Below, in pieces: positions 45,588-53,470 of a stretch of 58,880 nt of DNA. How positions within the stretch are numbered: position 1 is the stretch's first letter; the number at the start of each line of letters is the position of its first letter. A model generated the notes under the pieces. The model was given only the letters and a program-made list of their open reading frames with translations. It was not told the origin of the DNA and ran no database searches. This DNA comes from Catenovulum maritimum. GTDB taxonomy: Bacteria > Pseudomonadota > Gammaproteobacteria > Enterobacterales > Alteromonadaceae. The stretch covers positions 1 to 58,880 of the forward strand of contig NZ_KQ130502.1 of NCBI RefSeq assembly GCF_001050375.1. The letters are read 5' to 3'. Made by a program: the position numbers and the translations under genes.

Positions 45588-45947
45588 TTATTGAGTATCA
45601 TGAATCCAATACCTATGATCCCTCATTAAAATATGCCCATCTTCTAAGTTTTTTGTTCCGACCCTTAAATTAAAACTCTTACCAGAAAGTTCTTGCTGAT
45701 ATTGCCAAGTTTTATCACCCGCTATAGGGGCGGGGATATTACTAAATATTTTTTTCCCAAGATCCTGTAAATTAATTGGGTAAAAACCATTTTTCTTTTT
45801 ATATTCTTCTAAATGTTTGACTATATCATCACCTCTTTTCATGGATTCTTGGACAGATTGGGAAGACCAGTTTTCATAAGGCACAAAGAACGCATAAATA
45901 ATTAATGAAAATATGAAAATAATTAGACTTAAATAAAGTTTTTTCAC
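45588..45947 (-). CDS. Small membrane-anchored protein downstream of an RHS tip
   Basis: This 119-residue protein has one N-terminal hydrophobic helix (LYLSLIIFIFSLIIYAFFV) and a soluble part containing ILKHLEEY-like IVKHLEEYKKKNGFYPINLQDLG, a pattern shared with pseudopilin-like small proteins. It begins 13 bp after the RHS fragment on the same strand. In RHS systems that place usually holds an immunity gene, and a membrane anchor would suit one, but there is no recognisable immunity family. Function is unknown. Confidence 0.55.
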   Translation of the reverse strand: MKKLYLSLIIFIFSLIIYAFFVPYENWSSQSVQESMKRGDDIVKHLEEYKKKNGFYPINLQDLGKKIFSNIPAPIAGDKTWQYQQELSGKSFNLRVGTKNLEDGHILMRDHRYWIHDTQ

Positions 45948-45959
45948 AATTTACATCTC

Positions 45960-46619
45960 TTAATAGCCAGACGATTTTACATCGTCATCATTAATGTATT
46001 TAGGTAAATTTTGATTCACTCTCGAATCACTTGAACTAATGATAATATTTCCAGCTTTAAGTGCATTTTGTATACTACCTTTTATATCACTAACACCTTT
46101 AACTGATGAGCCGATTGACTGGCCAACTTTATTATTAAATTGATCTATTTGGCTGTCTTGGCTTTTTTCTTCACCTAACTCATGTAAGTTACCTATAGTT
46201 TTAGCTTGATCAAGCCCTTCCTCTATAGTTAGAGATGCTTGCCAAGCAACATGTCTTACACCATTTTTAAATTCCATCCTTTGAGTGGTTGTCATATTTT
46301 CAACTCCAGGCTGCTCAGAAAGAAGTTCACTTGCAAGCCCCCTAGCAAAGTCATTATGTTTACCAAATGCGGCTTGATAAGCATCAATTGGACCCACGGT
46401 TAAAACCCCTCCTATAACTTCTCTCATTTCATTGACAGTTCCAGCAGCCCTTCCATCAGGGTCAACATATTTATATGGATTATTATTGGCGTATGCATAC
46501 CGATTAAAGCCTTGAATATTCCCTTTAGCTAAAAACTCAACAGAGCCCACAGGATCATTCGAATAAAACCGCCCAATGACTGGATCATAATATCGTGCCT
46601 GCATATAAAGTAATTGCAA
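45960..46619 (-). CDS. RHS-repeat protein C-terminal fragment (orphan tip)
   Basis: The reading frame opens inside the RHS core: YMQARYYDPVIGRFYSNDPVG and NRYAYANNNPYKYVDPDGR are the last core motif, which normally ends a protein of more than 1000 residues. The 160 residues after DPDGR are a variable tip with NGVRHVAWQASLTIEEG, as in some polymorphic toxin ends. All upstream YD repeats are missing; the frame is closed by a stop 10 codons before the proposed TTG start (an ATG follows at 46604). It is either a displaced tip left after RHS recombination or a remnant. YhaV lies immediately upstream, which marks the breakpoint. Confidence 0.7.
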   Translation of the reverse strand: MQLLYMQARYYDPVIGRFYSNDPVGSVEFLAKGNIQGFNRYAYANNNPYKYVDPDGRAAGTVNEMREVIGGVLTVGPIDAYQAAFGKHNDFARGLASELLSEQPGVENMTTTQRMEFKNGVRHVAWQASLTIEEGLDQAKTIGNLHELGEEKSQDSQIDQFNNKVGQSIGSSVKGVSDIKGSIQNALKAGNIIISSSDSRVNQNLPKYINDDDVKSSGY

Positions 46620-46654
46620 ACAAGATCCACCATCGACATTTCACGATGAGAATG

Positions 46655-47125
46655 TTACATCTTATTAGGTCTGGCTTTGCTGGCGGCTTTTAAAAGAGCA
46701 TCCCAATCATCTGGTGGGTTACCGGACTTTAACATTTTAGCAAAAACTTTGTAAGCGTCACTCTTGCTGTCGTAGGCTCGCTTATTATTTTCATCATTCA
46801 CCCAAGCATAAATGATCACTTTAGACTCAAGATGGAAACGAAAAAATAGCCGGTATTGTTGAAAAAACTTGACTCTAAACCAGTGTTTATTGTCGTCTCC
46901 CAGAGTTTTACCTTGTCTATATTCAGGCAGAGTTGGGTCTTGAGGAATAATCTCGTAAGCAAGCTTATTAATTGCGGCGAGTCTTTTAGTGTTATTTTTT
47001 TTAAGGTAACCACTTGGGTCTTTTGCCTTGAGCGCTTTGACTTTTTGCTCAAGTGTTTCAACTTGCTCTATAAACAATGGGTGGGCATACAAGGTCCACC
47101 CATGTACAATCATTCCATCAGACAA
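46655..47125 (-). CDS. yhaV: Type II toxin YhaV (ribosome-linked mRNA interferase)
   Basis: The 156 residues match the YhaV toxin over their full length: GWTLYAHPLFIEQVE at the start, KRLAAINKLAYEIIPQDP, YRQGKTLGDDNKHWFRVKFFQQYRLFF and KVIIYAWVNDENNKRAY. YhaV is a RelE-fold endoribonuclease that arrests growth and is neutralised by PrlF. The antitoxin gene lies 2 bp upstream on the same strand. The start is TTG at 47125 (GAGGA upstream) or ATG at 47113. The pair may stabilise this accessory patch or resist phage; it looks intact. Confidence 0.9.
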   Translation of the reverse strand: MSDGMIVHGWTLYAHPLFIEQVETLEQKVKALKAKDPSGYLKKNNTKRLAAINKLAYEIIPQDPTLPEYRQGKTLGDDNKHWFRVKFFQQYRLFFRFHLESKVIIYAWVNDENNKRAYDSKSDAYKVFAKMLKSGNPPDDWDALLKAASKARPNKM

Positions 47126-47127
47126 GT

Positions 47128-47457
47128 TTATTCGTCCTCATCTGCCAATGGCGCATCTAAATCTAGTTCGATACCAGCAGTTAACATTTCAATGCGCTCT
47201 CGCATGCTCGCGCTCAGTGGCTGTATCTTTTCAGGATGGTTTTGCATATCGCTCGCGACGAAAGCTAAAAATGATTCAACAATCGGATCTTCCTGAGTTT
47301 CAACCGAACGAGACAGCAATACACTTCCATCAGGTTGAATCGTGAATTTAATTTTATCTTTCTTTTCTAAGTGTAATGCCTGGCGCACCACACTTGGAAC
47401 CGTTGTTTGAAATCTGTCTGTTAATGTTGATTCTGTTTCTACAGCAGCTTGTAACAT
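47128..47457 (-). CDS. prlF: Type II antitoxin PrlF (SpoVT/AbrB-type swapped-hairpin)
   Basis: The 109-residue protein has the AbrB-like swapped-hairpin domain (about 8-52: ESTLTDRFQTTVPSVVRQALHLEKKDKIKFTI) and an acidic C-terminal tail for toxin binding (LDLDAPLADEDE). It neutralises YhaV and normally represses its own promoter. AGGAGG lies 5 nt ahead of the ATG. A perfect 22-bp palindrome 32 bp upstream is the obvious autoregulatory site. Confidence 0.9.
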   Translation of the reverse strand: MLQAAVETESTLTDRFQTTVPSVVRQALHLEKKDKIKFTIQPDGSVLLSRSVETQEDPIVESFLAFVASDMQNHPEKIQPLSASMRERIEMLTAGIELDLDAPLADEDE

Positions 47458-47488
47458 AACAACCTCCTCGCTTTACTTTATGAATAAA

Positions 47489-47510
47489 TGGTAATGCAAT
47501 TGCATTACCA
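47489..47510. promoter_or_regulatory. Perfect 22-bp palindrome, probable PrlF/YhaV operator
   Basis: TGGTAATGCAA and its exact complement TTGCATTACCA lie head to head with no loop, 32 bp ahead of the prlF start. A spacer-free palindrome at this place fits a dimeric SpoVT/AbrB-type repressor. Confidence 0.65.
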
Positions 47511-47545
47511 CGTCAACTTGCACTATAAAAATATCCGCCTCTGGC

Positions 47546-48676
47546 TTAGCGCTGATTGGCCATACCTATTTCCACTAGTGATAAGAGCTCACCCATTACA
47601 GCTTGTGGATATACGTCTATGTCATTTGTCGCTAGTACAATAAAAATATTTTCATCAACAAAATAATGCATATCTGCAAAAGAGTATCCATTTGAGCCAT
47701 TATGTTGAGCATGCAATGTTCCTCTATCTGTAGACTTTATATCCCAGCCATAACCATAATGTGATTTAGAGTTTTTATCTAACGATTCATTGTGTGGTAA
47801 AAATAATTGTTTTTTAGATTTTTCAGAAAGTATCAAATTTGAATTCAAAGCTATATACCAACGGAATAAGTCTTCTATTGTAGATGACATACCACCAGCG
47901 CCCTCCATATTAAAACGCGGACCTTCCTTAAGCTTTAAATGCTGAAAAGGGCTTCCCACGGGGAGGCTTTTCGCTTCAATCGAAAATAGCCGTTGAAAAG
48001 CAGTTTGATCTGCACCGTAATTTATAGCAACTCTATTTGCAGCCCTTTTAGGTAGACGATAGCCAGTTTCAGTTAAACCTGCAGGTTCAAAAAGATTTTC
48101 ATAATAAAAATTTTCATAGTTATCTGCTGTGATTTTTTCGATAATTATCGCGAGTAAATTATAACCAATATTAGAGTAACTATATTCTTCTCCAGGAAGA
48201 CTGAGTAATTTTGATTTGAAAGCAGTTTCAATTAACTCCTTTCTTGTTACAACATCATACAAATTTGAACTTCCTCCTCCTCGAGTAGCAATAAAACCGG
48301 CAGTATGAGTTAATAGGTGATGCACTGTAATGTTTTTCTTATCATCAGGAACATTATCAAAGAACTTAGATAGTGAGTCGTTGACAGACAGCTTATTAAA
48401 TTCCTGTAGTTTTAAAATTGCCGCTGCTGTAAATTGTTTTGTAAGTGAGCCAATATCAAAAATTGTATCTTCTCTAAAAGGTATATTTTCTTCTCTATTG
48501 GCTAACCCGAAAGCCTCTTTAAACAAAACCTTTTTCTCTGCAGCAACCAACACAACACCTGAAAAATTTGACTCGTTAACAGTATCTCGCCAGTCTTTAA
48601 ACGGCGATTTATCTTTAGCGGATGCAGTCTGAATTAATATTAATAAAATCAAGCCTATGTATTTATACATTTTCAT
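47546..48676 (-). CDS. Beta-lactamase-family serine hydrolase (class C-like)
   Basis: The exported 376-residue protein has a signal peptide (MKMYKYIGLILLILIQTASAK) and the class C beta-lactamase/DD-peptidase fold. The catalytic serine is in SLTK (FDIGSLTKQFTAAAIL), the second motif is YSN (YSYSNIGYN), and the third is probably HNGSNGY near the end in place of KTG. HHLLTHTAGF is typical of esterase/peptidase members. It is likely an esterase, transpeptidase-like or peptide hydrolase rather than an antibiotic-resistance enzyme. The longer frame from 48751 includes GGAGAAG, which is the probable ribosome site for the ATG at 48676. Confidence 0.82.
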   Translation of the reverse strand: MKMYKYIGLILLILIQTASAKDKSPFKDWRDTVNESNFSGVVLVAAEKKVLFKEAFGLANREENIPFREDTIFDIGSLTKQFTAAAILKLQEFNKLSVNDSLSKFFDNVPDDKKNITVHHLLTHTAGFIATRGGGSSNLYDVVTRKELIETAFKSKLLSLPGEEYSYSNIGYNLLAIIIEKITADNYENFYYENLFEPAGLTETGYRLPKRAANRVAINYGADQTAFQRLFSIEAKSLPVGSPFQHLKLKEGPRFNMEGAGGMSSTIEDLFRWYIALNSNLILSEKSKKQLFLPHNESLDKNSKSHYGYGWDIKSTDRGTLHAQHNGSNGYSFADMHYFVDENIFIVLATNDIDVYPQAVMGELLSLVEIGMANQR

Positions 48677-48891
48677 CTTTGAATTCTTCTCCATAAAAGA
48701 TGAGTATGGCTTACGACCGCATAACAGGCTAATGTTTTTATTAGTGAACAAGAAACGTGCGTTTTTTTGGAGGTACTTACTACATGACTGGCATCGTTAA
48801 AAAATAAATTACAACTCATGTCTATTTATTTCTTTCCGTAATTTGAGAAACCAACAATCCAGCCCAAACTGAACTATGTAAGTAACCACGA

Positions 48892-49032
48892 ATGGCTATA
48901 AACATAGCTAACTTATGGCTATCAGATACTCCTTATATAATTGTGTCGCTCGTTGTGTCAGGCGTAGTTATTTGCATGGCTATGATAAAACCACTTAAAA
49001 GAATTTTAACTTATAAAGTTTTGGTTAGTTAA
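48892..49032 (+). CDS. Possible 46-residue membrane peptide
   Basis: An ATG frame gives MAINIANLWLSDTPY followed by a hydrophobic helix (IIVSLVVSGVVICMAM) and a basic tail (IKPLKRILTYK). There is no good ribosome site. It may be a remnant of a larger membrane protein or chance. It is the only coding hint in the 540-bp gap between the hydrolase and the reductase genes; the rest shows nothing. Confidence 0.25.
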   Translation: MAINIANLWLSDTPYIIVSLVVSGVVICMAMIKPLKRILTYKVLVS

Positions 49033-49217
49033 ACATATTCAAAAGCTCGCAGCTATTTTCACCATAAATATGCCTTAGAAACCAATACTCGAATTATCCG
49101 AGCTACCTCAGGCCTATTATGTAAATTAACAAATAATTTGACATCAGAACCTTACATAAAACACCTGGTCAATCAGAGCCAAAATTAAAAATCGTCTGTA
49201 AATCAAATTACATCCCC

Positions 49218-50159
49218 TCACACTCCATGAGTTAAATACTCAAACCAATCTAACTTAGGACCTTGTGGAATTATATTTGATGGGTTCAATGCTTTAATAG
49301 AATAATAACCCGCTTTTATATGGTCTACTCTGGTGTTTTTTGCGAAAGCGTCTATTTGTAACAAACGTTTTAAGTAATGTGAAAGGGCAGGATAATCAGC
49401 AATCAATTTAAGGTTGGTTTTAAACAAACCGTAATAGGCAATGTCAAAACGTGTTAGCGTCACGAATAATCTAATATCACTTTCTGTCAGTTTGCCGCCA
49501 ACAGCGTAACCATTAACTTCAAAATGCGCTTCTAATTCATCTAAACGCTTAAATATCGCAATAACAGCTTCGTTATAGGCAGATTGGCTTGATGCAAAAC
49601 CAGCACGGTAAACGCCATTGTTTAGGCTGTCGTAAATACTTTGATTAAAAGCATCAATCTCTAACTGCAGCTCTGTAGGATACAAATTAATAGCTGAATC
49701 ATGTATGGGTCGTAAGTCATCATTTAAAATACGTAATATATGTGACGACTCGTTATTGATTATCTTATTTTTATTAATATTCCAAAGCACGGGTACAGTT
49801 GCACGGCCAGTATATTCAGGTTCCGTCATGGTATAAAGTTGGTGAGCATATTCTACTCCCTCAACCCCACTAGGTGTTGCTCCTAGTGATGAACCAAATT
49901 GCCAGCCATAATCAGATAATTGAGGGTCAACGACTTTAACATCAACAGTCTCTTCTAAACCAAGTAATGAGCGAGCAATTAAGGTACGATTAGCCCATGG
50001 ACATATGTAAGCAACATATAATCTCAAACCCTGCTCTACTGCTAAATTGACATCTGTAATACGCTTGGTAAATGCGCTCGATTGGCGGATAAAACGGCCT
50101 TGGCTGTCTTTATCTTGAACTGGATGCCACTTACTTTTCCACTCACCTTTCACTAACAT
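49218..50159 (-). CDS. yqjG: Glutathionyl-hydroquinone reductase (Xi-class GST, YqjG/PcpF family)
   Basis: The 313 residues match Xi-class glutathione transferases. YICPWANRTLIARSLLGLEETVDV contains the catalytic cysteine (CPWA), RATVPVLWNINKNKIINNESSHILRIL is the glutathione-site segment, and GGKLTESDIRLFVTLTRFDIAYYGLFKTN is the C-terminal helical domain. These enzymes remove glutathione from glutathionyl-hydroquinones. The ATG at 50159 is preferred (AGAGG upstream) to an in-frame start at 50198. It follows the DoxX gene by about 60 bp and a divergent LysR gene, a layout known from E. coli yqjF-yqjG under YhaJ. Confidence 0.9.
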   Translation of the reverse strand: MLVKGEWKSKWHPVQDKDSQGRFIRQSSAFTKRITDVNLAVEQGLRLYVAYICPWANRTLIARSLLGLEETVDVKVVDPQLSDYGWQFGSSLGATPSGVEGVEYAHQLYTMTEPEYTGRATVPVLWNINKNKIINNESSHILRILNDDLRPIHDSAINLYPTELQLEIDAFNQSIYDSLNNGVYRAGFASSQSAYNEAVIAIFKRLDELEAHFEVNGYAVGGKLTESDIRLFVTLTRFDIAYYGLFKTNLKLIADYPALSHYLKRLLQIDAFAKNTRVDHIKAGYYSIKALNPSNIIPQGPKLDWFEYLTHGV

Positions 50160-50220
50160 AATGTCATCCTCTAGCATTAATAGCCTCTTAATTTGCAATC
50201 AAGAGGCTTTATTTAAATCA

Positions 50221-50712
50221 TTAAGCTAATTTTGTAGTGTTAGCGTAACTATGCTGCGATTTATTTTTACCCAGTAAATCTGCTAACTTATTATCTAGTG
50301 AGAAGAGACCGCCTCCTTGGACTGTAAGCGCTAGTGTTGCAGCTAATAAGCTAAGCGCAAATTCGTAACCGTTATTGCTCATAAACAAACCGTGACTAAT
50401 ATGTACACTGAATATAGCAACTAACATGGTAAATGCGCTCAGCGCCGCAGCTGGTCGTGTCAACAATCCTAATATTAATGCCAAGCCACCAAAAAACTCT
50501 GCGCTCCCCGCCAATAAAGCCATTAAGTAGCCGGGCTCTAAACCAATGCTAGTCATCCATTGCCCTGTACCTTCGAGCCCATAGCCACCAAACCAAGCGA
50601 ATAGTTTTTGACCACCGTGTGCAGCTAAAATAATGCCAACCGGAATTCTTAACATAAGTGAACCTAAACCCGCGTTAGATTGTAATAAATTATTTAAAGT
50701 TAGTTTGTTCAT
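50221..50712 (-). CDS. yqjF: DoxX-family membrane protein (YqjF-like)
   Basis: This 163-residue protein has four membrane helices and DoxX signatures (LMLRIPVGIILAAHGGQKLFAWFGGYG, GSAEFFGGLALILGLLTRPAA, FALSLLAATLALTVQGGG). DoxX/YqjF proteins are inner-membrane and linked to quinone or thiol stress. It heads a unit with the glutathionyl-hydroquinone reductase gene and is divergent from a LysR regulator. The upstream gap carries two strong inverted repeats. The symbol follows the E. coli layout; orthology is not proven. Confidence 0.82.
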   Translation of the reverse strand: MNKLTLNNLLQSNAGLGSLMLRIPVGIILAAHGGQKLFAWFGGYGLEGTGQWMTSIGLEPGYLMALLAGSAEFFGGLALILGLLTRPAAALSAFTMLVAIFSVHISHGLFMSNNGYEFALSLLAATLALTVQGGGLFSLDNKLADLLGKNKSQHSYANTTKLA

Positions 50713-50760
50713 TGTCGTTTCCTTTTAAAATTGTCTAATCTGTTAGCCGTTCATTTCAGC

Positions 50761-50843
50761 TTGGTAATAAGATTACTTTTATATTTTAATTCAATAAAGA
50801 CTGTATTTATTGAATGATTACCAACATAATATTGGTAATCATT
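50761..50843. promoter_or_regulatory. Inverted-repeat array in the LysR/DoxX divergent promoter
   Basis: AATGATTACCAA (50813-50824) and TTGGTAATCATT (50832-50843) are perfect 12-bp arms with a 7-nt loop. TTCAATAAA (50790-50798) and TTTATTGAA (50806-50814) are a second, 9-bp-arm repeat with a 7-nt loop. TTGGTAAT recurs at 50761-50768. The T-N11-A-like spacing fits LysR binding sites. Confidence 0.6.
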
Positions 50844-50858
50844 ATTTAGGCGGTTTAT

Positions 50859-51767
50859 ATGGATAGAATAGAAACAATGCGAGCTTTTATTACCGTTGCA
50901 GAAGAAGGCGGATTTACTCGTGCAGCCGAAAAATTAGAAAACTCGAATCAATTGATTAGCAAATATGTTTCTGATTTAGAAACTTATTTAGGCGTAAGAC
51001 TATTTGACCGAACAACCCGCTCCGTTAGGCTAACCGAAGCTGGAGAACAATGTGTTGAGCACGTCCGGCACATACTGGAAAGTATTCATGATATGGAAGG
51101 TGGACTTGGCCAACTAAATAATAAGGCACAAGGCTTATTAAAAATTAATGCGCCGGTTTCTTTTTCAACTAGACAACTGTCTCCTCTTATTCGTGATTTC
51201 AAAAAACAGTATCCCGATGTAGGCATTAACCTGCAGCTCAACGACAGAAAAGTTGATGTGGTTGAAGAAGGTTTTGATCTAGCTTTACGCATTGGTCATT
51301 TAAAAAATTCCGCTTTAATTGCAAAGCGTATTAGTCCAATCAGACTAGCATTAGTCGCCTCACCTGTTTATTTAAAAACACATGGCATACCCACTCACCC
51401 TAAACAACTAATTCCGTCTCACTTTTTACACTATAGCTATTTATCAATCATGCAAGAGCAAAACGAATTGATGCAGTCACTGAAACGTTCAGCAAAAGAC
51501 TTAGAGTCAGGCATATCATGCAACAATGGCGACATTTTAATGGAGGCAGCAATTGCGGGCGAAGGTTATGCACTACAACCCACATTTATCGTTGGTGAAG
51601 CAATAAAACAAGGTAAATTAAAACGGTTTCTAACAGATTTCGAACCTGAGCCTATGGCCTTGTATGCCGTTTATCCACATAGAAAATTAATGGCAACTAA
51701 GTTAAGAGCCTTTATCGACTTTATTAGTGGTTATTACGGTGAAGTACCCAGTTGGGACCAATTCTAA
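50859..51767 (+). CDS. LysR-family transcriptional regulator (YhaJ-like)
   Basis: The 302 residues have the LysR winged helix (about 1-60: METM-like RIETMRAFITVAEEGGFTRAAEKLENSNQLISKYVSDLETYLGVRLFDRTTRSVRLTEAG) and an effector domain (about 90-295, LLKINAPVSFSTRQLSPLIRDFKKQYPDVG). It is divergent from the DoxX and glutathionyl-hydroquinone reductase genes, with strong inverted repeats between them. By analogy to E. coli YhaJ it may activate the pair in response to quinones or aromatic compounds; the effector is inference. The convergent MFS gene follows after a small inverted repeat (51772-51792). Confidence 0.9.
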   Translation: MDRIETMRAFITVAEEGGFTRAAEKLENSNQLISKYVSDLETYLGVRLFDRTTRSVRLTEAGEQCVEHVRHILESIHDMEGGLGQLNNKAQGLLKINAPVSFSTRQLSPLIRDFKKQYPDVGINLQLNDRKVDVVEEGFDLALRIGHLKNSALIAKRISPIRLALVASPVYLKTHGIPTHPKQLIPSHFLHYSYLSIMQEQNELMQSLKRSAKDLESGISCNNGDILMEAAIAGEGYALQPTFIVGEAIKQGKLKRFLTDFEPEPMALYAVYPHRKLMATKLRAFIDFISGYYGEVPSWDQF

Positions 51768-51771
51768 TTCG

Positions 51772-51792
51772 TCAAACTACATGCAAGTTTGA
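51772..51792. terminator. Small hairpin between convergent genes
   Basis: TCAAACT (51772-51778) pairs with AGTTTGA (51786-51792) between the LysR and MFS gene ends. It is weak, with no T run. Confidence 0.3.
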
Positions 51793-51819
51793 TAACCAAT
51801 AGTGCGAGCTTAACTTAAT

Positions 51820-53214
51820 TTAGCTCTCGGCTTTACCTTGCTTAAGCAAACTTTGTATTTGGATTAGTTCTTCTTTAGTTAAATCATACTGGTTAATCAG
51901 TAATAAAGAGATTGCCGCGCCTAAAATAGTCCCTATGCATAAAATACTTTTCATAAGAATAATAGTTTGCGTACTTTGATCGCCAGCAAGTAAAGCATCA
52001 AAACCAATTAAATTAAGTAACAACCCCGCAAGAATAACAGCAATAGAGCCTGCACATTTCACTGCCCAAGCTTTTAAAGAAACAAATAAACCTTCGCGTC
52101 TTTCCGCATGCTCCAATTCATCTTTATCTATCATATCTGCCAACATAGACGCAATTAAAACGCCAATGCTCACCCACATACTAGTACATAATACAGCATC
52201 TAATATTAGCCAGTATTCGTTGCCTGGGTTGTAAATAAACCACTTTGCCAAACCACCAAAACAAGTTAACCAGCAAACAATTTTAAAGGTAGCTACTTTG
52301 CCTATTTTACTCGATAAATAGGTCCAAAGGGCGATGGCTATTATGCCAAAAATAGCATAACTGGTTGATAACACGCCTTTCCAAGTTGTACCTAACTTGA
52401 TGTCACCTTCGAACATATGATAAACCAGAACGTAGCTATCCATTGAAGCAGACAGTACGCCAAAGAAAATTTGAGCACACATAATGCCCATTAATATTCG
52501 CATATTTTTGTGCTTAAGGATTTGTTGTATCGATTTAAACAAACCGATTTCATCTGGTTTGTTGGGTGTGTTTACCCGCTTGTTTTCTTTTAAAAATATA
52601 GCTGGAATAATGGCTAATAAGGCAATACCAAAAATGCCAATGCCCCAACCTACAAACATGATACCAACAGCCACAGTACCGAATATTGCCAATTGGCTGA
52701 TTGGAAATAACCAGTGATAAATTAAAGAGCCAAATTTAAAGAAATAAGATACAAAGCCCATCACATTAGTTCTTTCATCGTAATCAGTCGTTGCTTCATA
52801 CGCTAAGCACTTCATTGGCACTGTCCACCAAATACTAAAAAAGTAAAACGCACTGACAAATAATGAAAAGTAAATGAGCTGAGCTTGAGGTGTCCATACT
52901 GCTGGTACCATCCAGATAGCACCAAAAGCTAAACAGCTAAGCCAAGGAAAAAACAAGATAAAAGGTCGCCTGCGGCCAAATTGGCTTTTGCACCTGTCGG
53001 ATACTTGACCAACAAATGGCGACATAAAGGTAAAAATGAGCAACGGGAGTTTAATAGCTAAACCAAGTAAAAACGGATCTATACCTAGCGTCATTTGATA
53101 GTATGGGACTGCCAGTACACTTATCCCTTGGAAGGTAAAAAATATAGCAAAAAAGCCTAAACCTAAAATGAATTTATGCTTAAAGTTTGCCGAAATGATT
53201 CGAGAATGCACCAT
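51820..53214 (-). CDS. MFS/GPH-like sugar transporter
   Basis: This 464-residue, about 12-helix carrier has SPFVGQVSDRCKSQFGRRRPFILFFPWLS in the first cytoplasmic loop, the GPH/MelB-type signature, and a second MFS-like repeat. It resembles glycoside carriers found with sulfatases and LacI regulators in algal-glycan loci. The adjacent LacI gene at 53471-54481 and the sulfatase beyond suggest uptake of a desulfated oligosaccharide or its monosaccharide. The control region (53215-53470) has AGTAAT/ATTACT arms at 53277-53282 and 53287-53292, otherwise nothing clear. Confidence 0.82.
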   Translation of the reverse strand: MVHSRIISANFKHKFILGLGFFAIFFTFQGISVLAVPYYQMTLGIDPFLLGLAIKLPLLIFTFMSPFVGQVSDRCKSQFGRRRPFILFFPWLSCLAFGAIWMVPAVWTPQAQLIYFSLFVSAFYFFSIWWTVPMKCLAYEATTDYDERTNVMGFVSYFFKFGSLIYHWLFPISQLAIFGTVAVGIMFVGWGIGIFGIALLAIIPAIFLKENKRVNTPNKPDEIGLFKSIQQILKHKNMRILMGIMCAQIFFGVLSASMDSYVLVYHMFEGDIKLGTTWKGVLSTSYAIFGIIAIALWTYLSSKIGKVATFKIVCWLTCFGGLAKWFIYNPGNEYWLILDAVLCTSMWVSIGVLIASMLADMIDKDELEHAERREGLFVSLKAWAVKCAGSIAVILAGLLLNLIGFDALLAGDQSTQTIILMKSILCIGTILGAAISLLLINQYDLTKEELIQIQSLLKQGKAES

Positions 53215-53470
53215 AAGTACTCTTGCTAGAGAAAAAAGATAATATAATTCTCCATAATTAACTTAGTTCAATAATTAGTAATCCCTATTACTTAGCTAAA
53301 GTTTATACCAAGTTAAGATGGGTGCATACCCTAAAGCAAACTAAAGTTGACATTTACTTATATTTTATAACATTTAGGGGGCGTAGCTAGAAAATTTTCA
53401 CAAACACGCCTTCTACATATACAAAAATGCTGGAAGGCGAGTTAGTAAATATCAAACTCAAAAATTAAGT

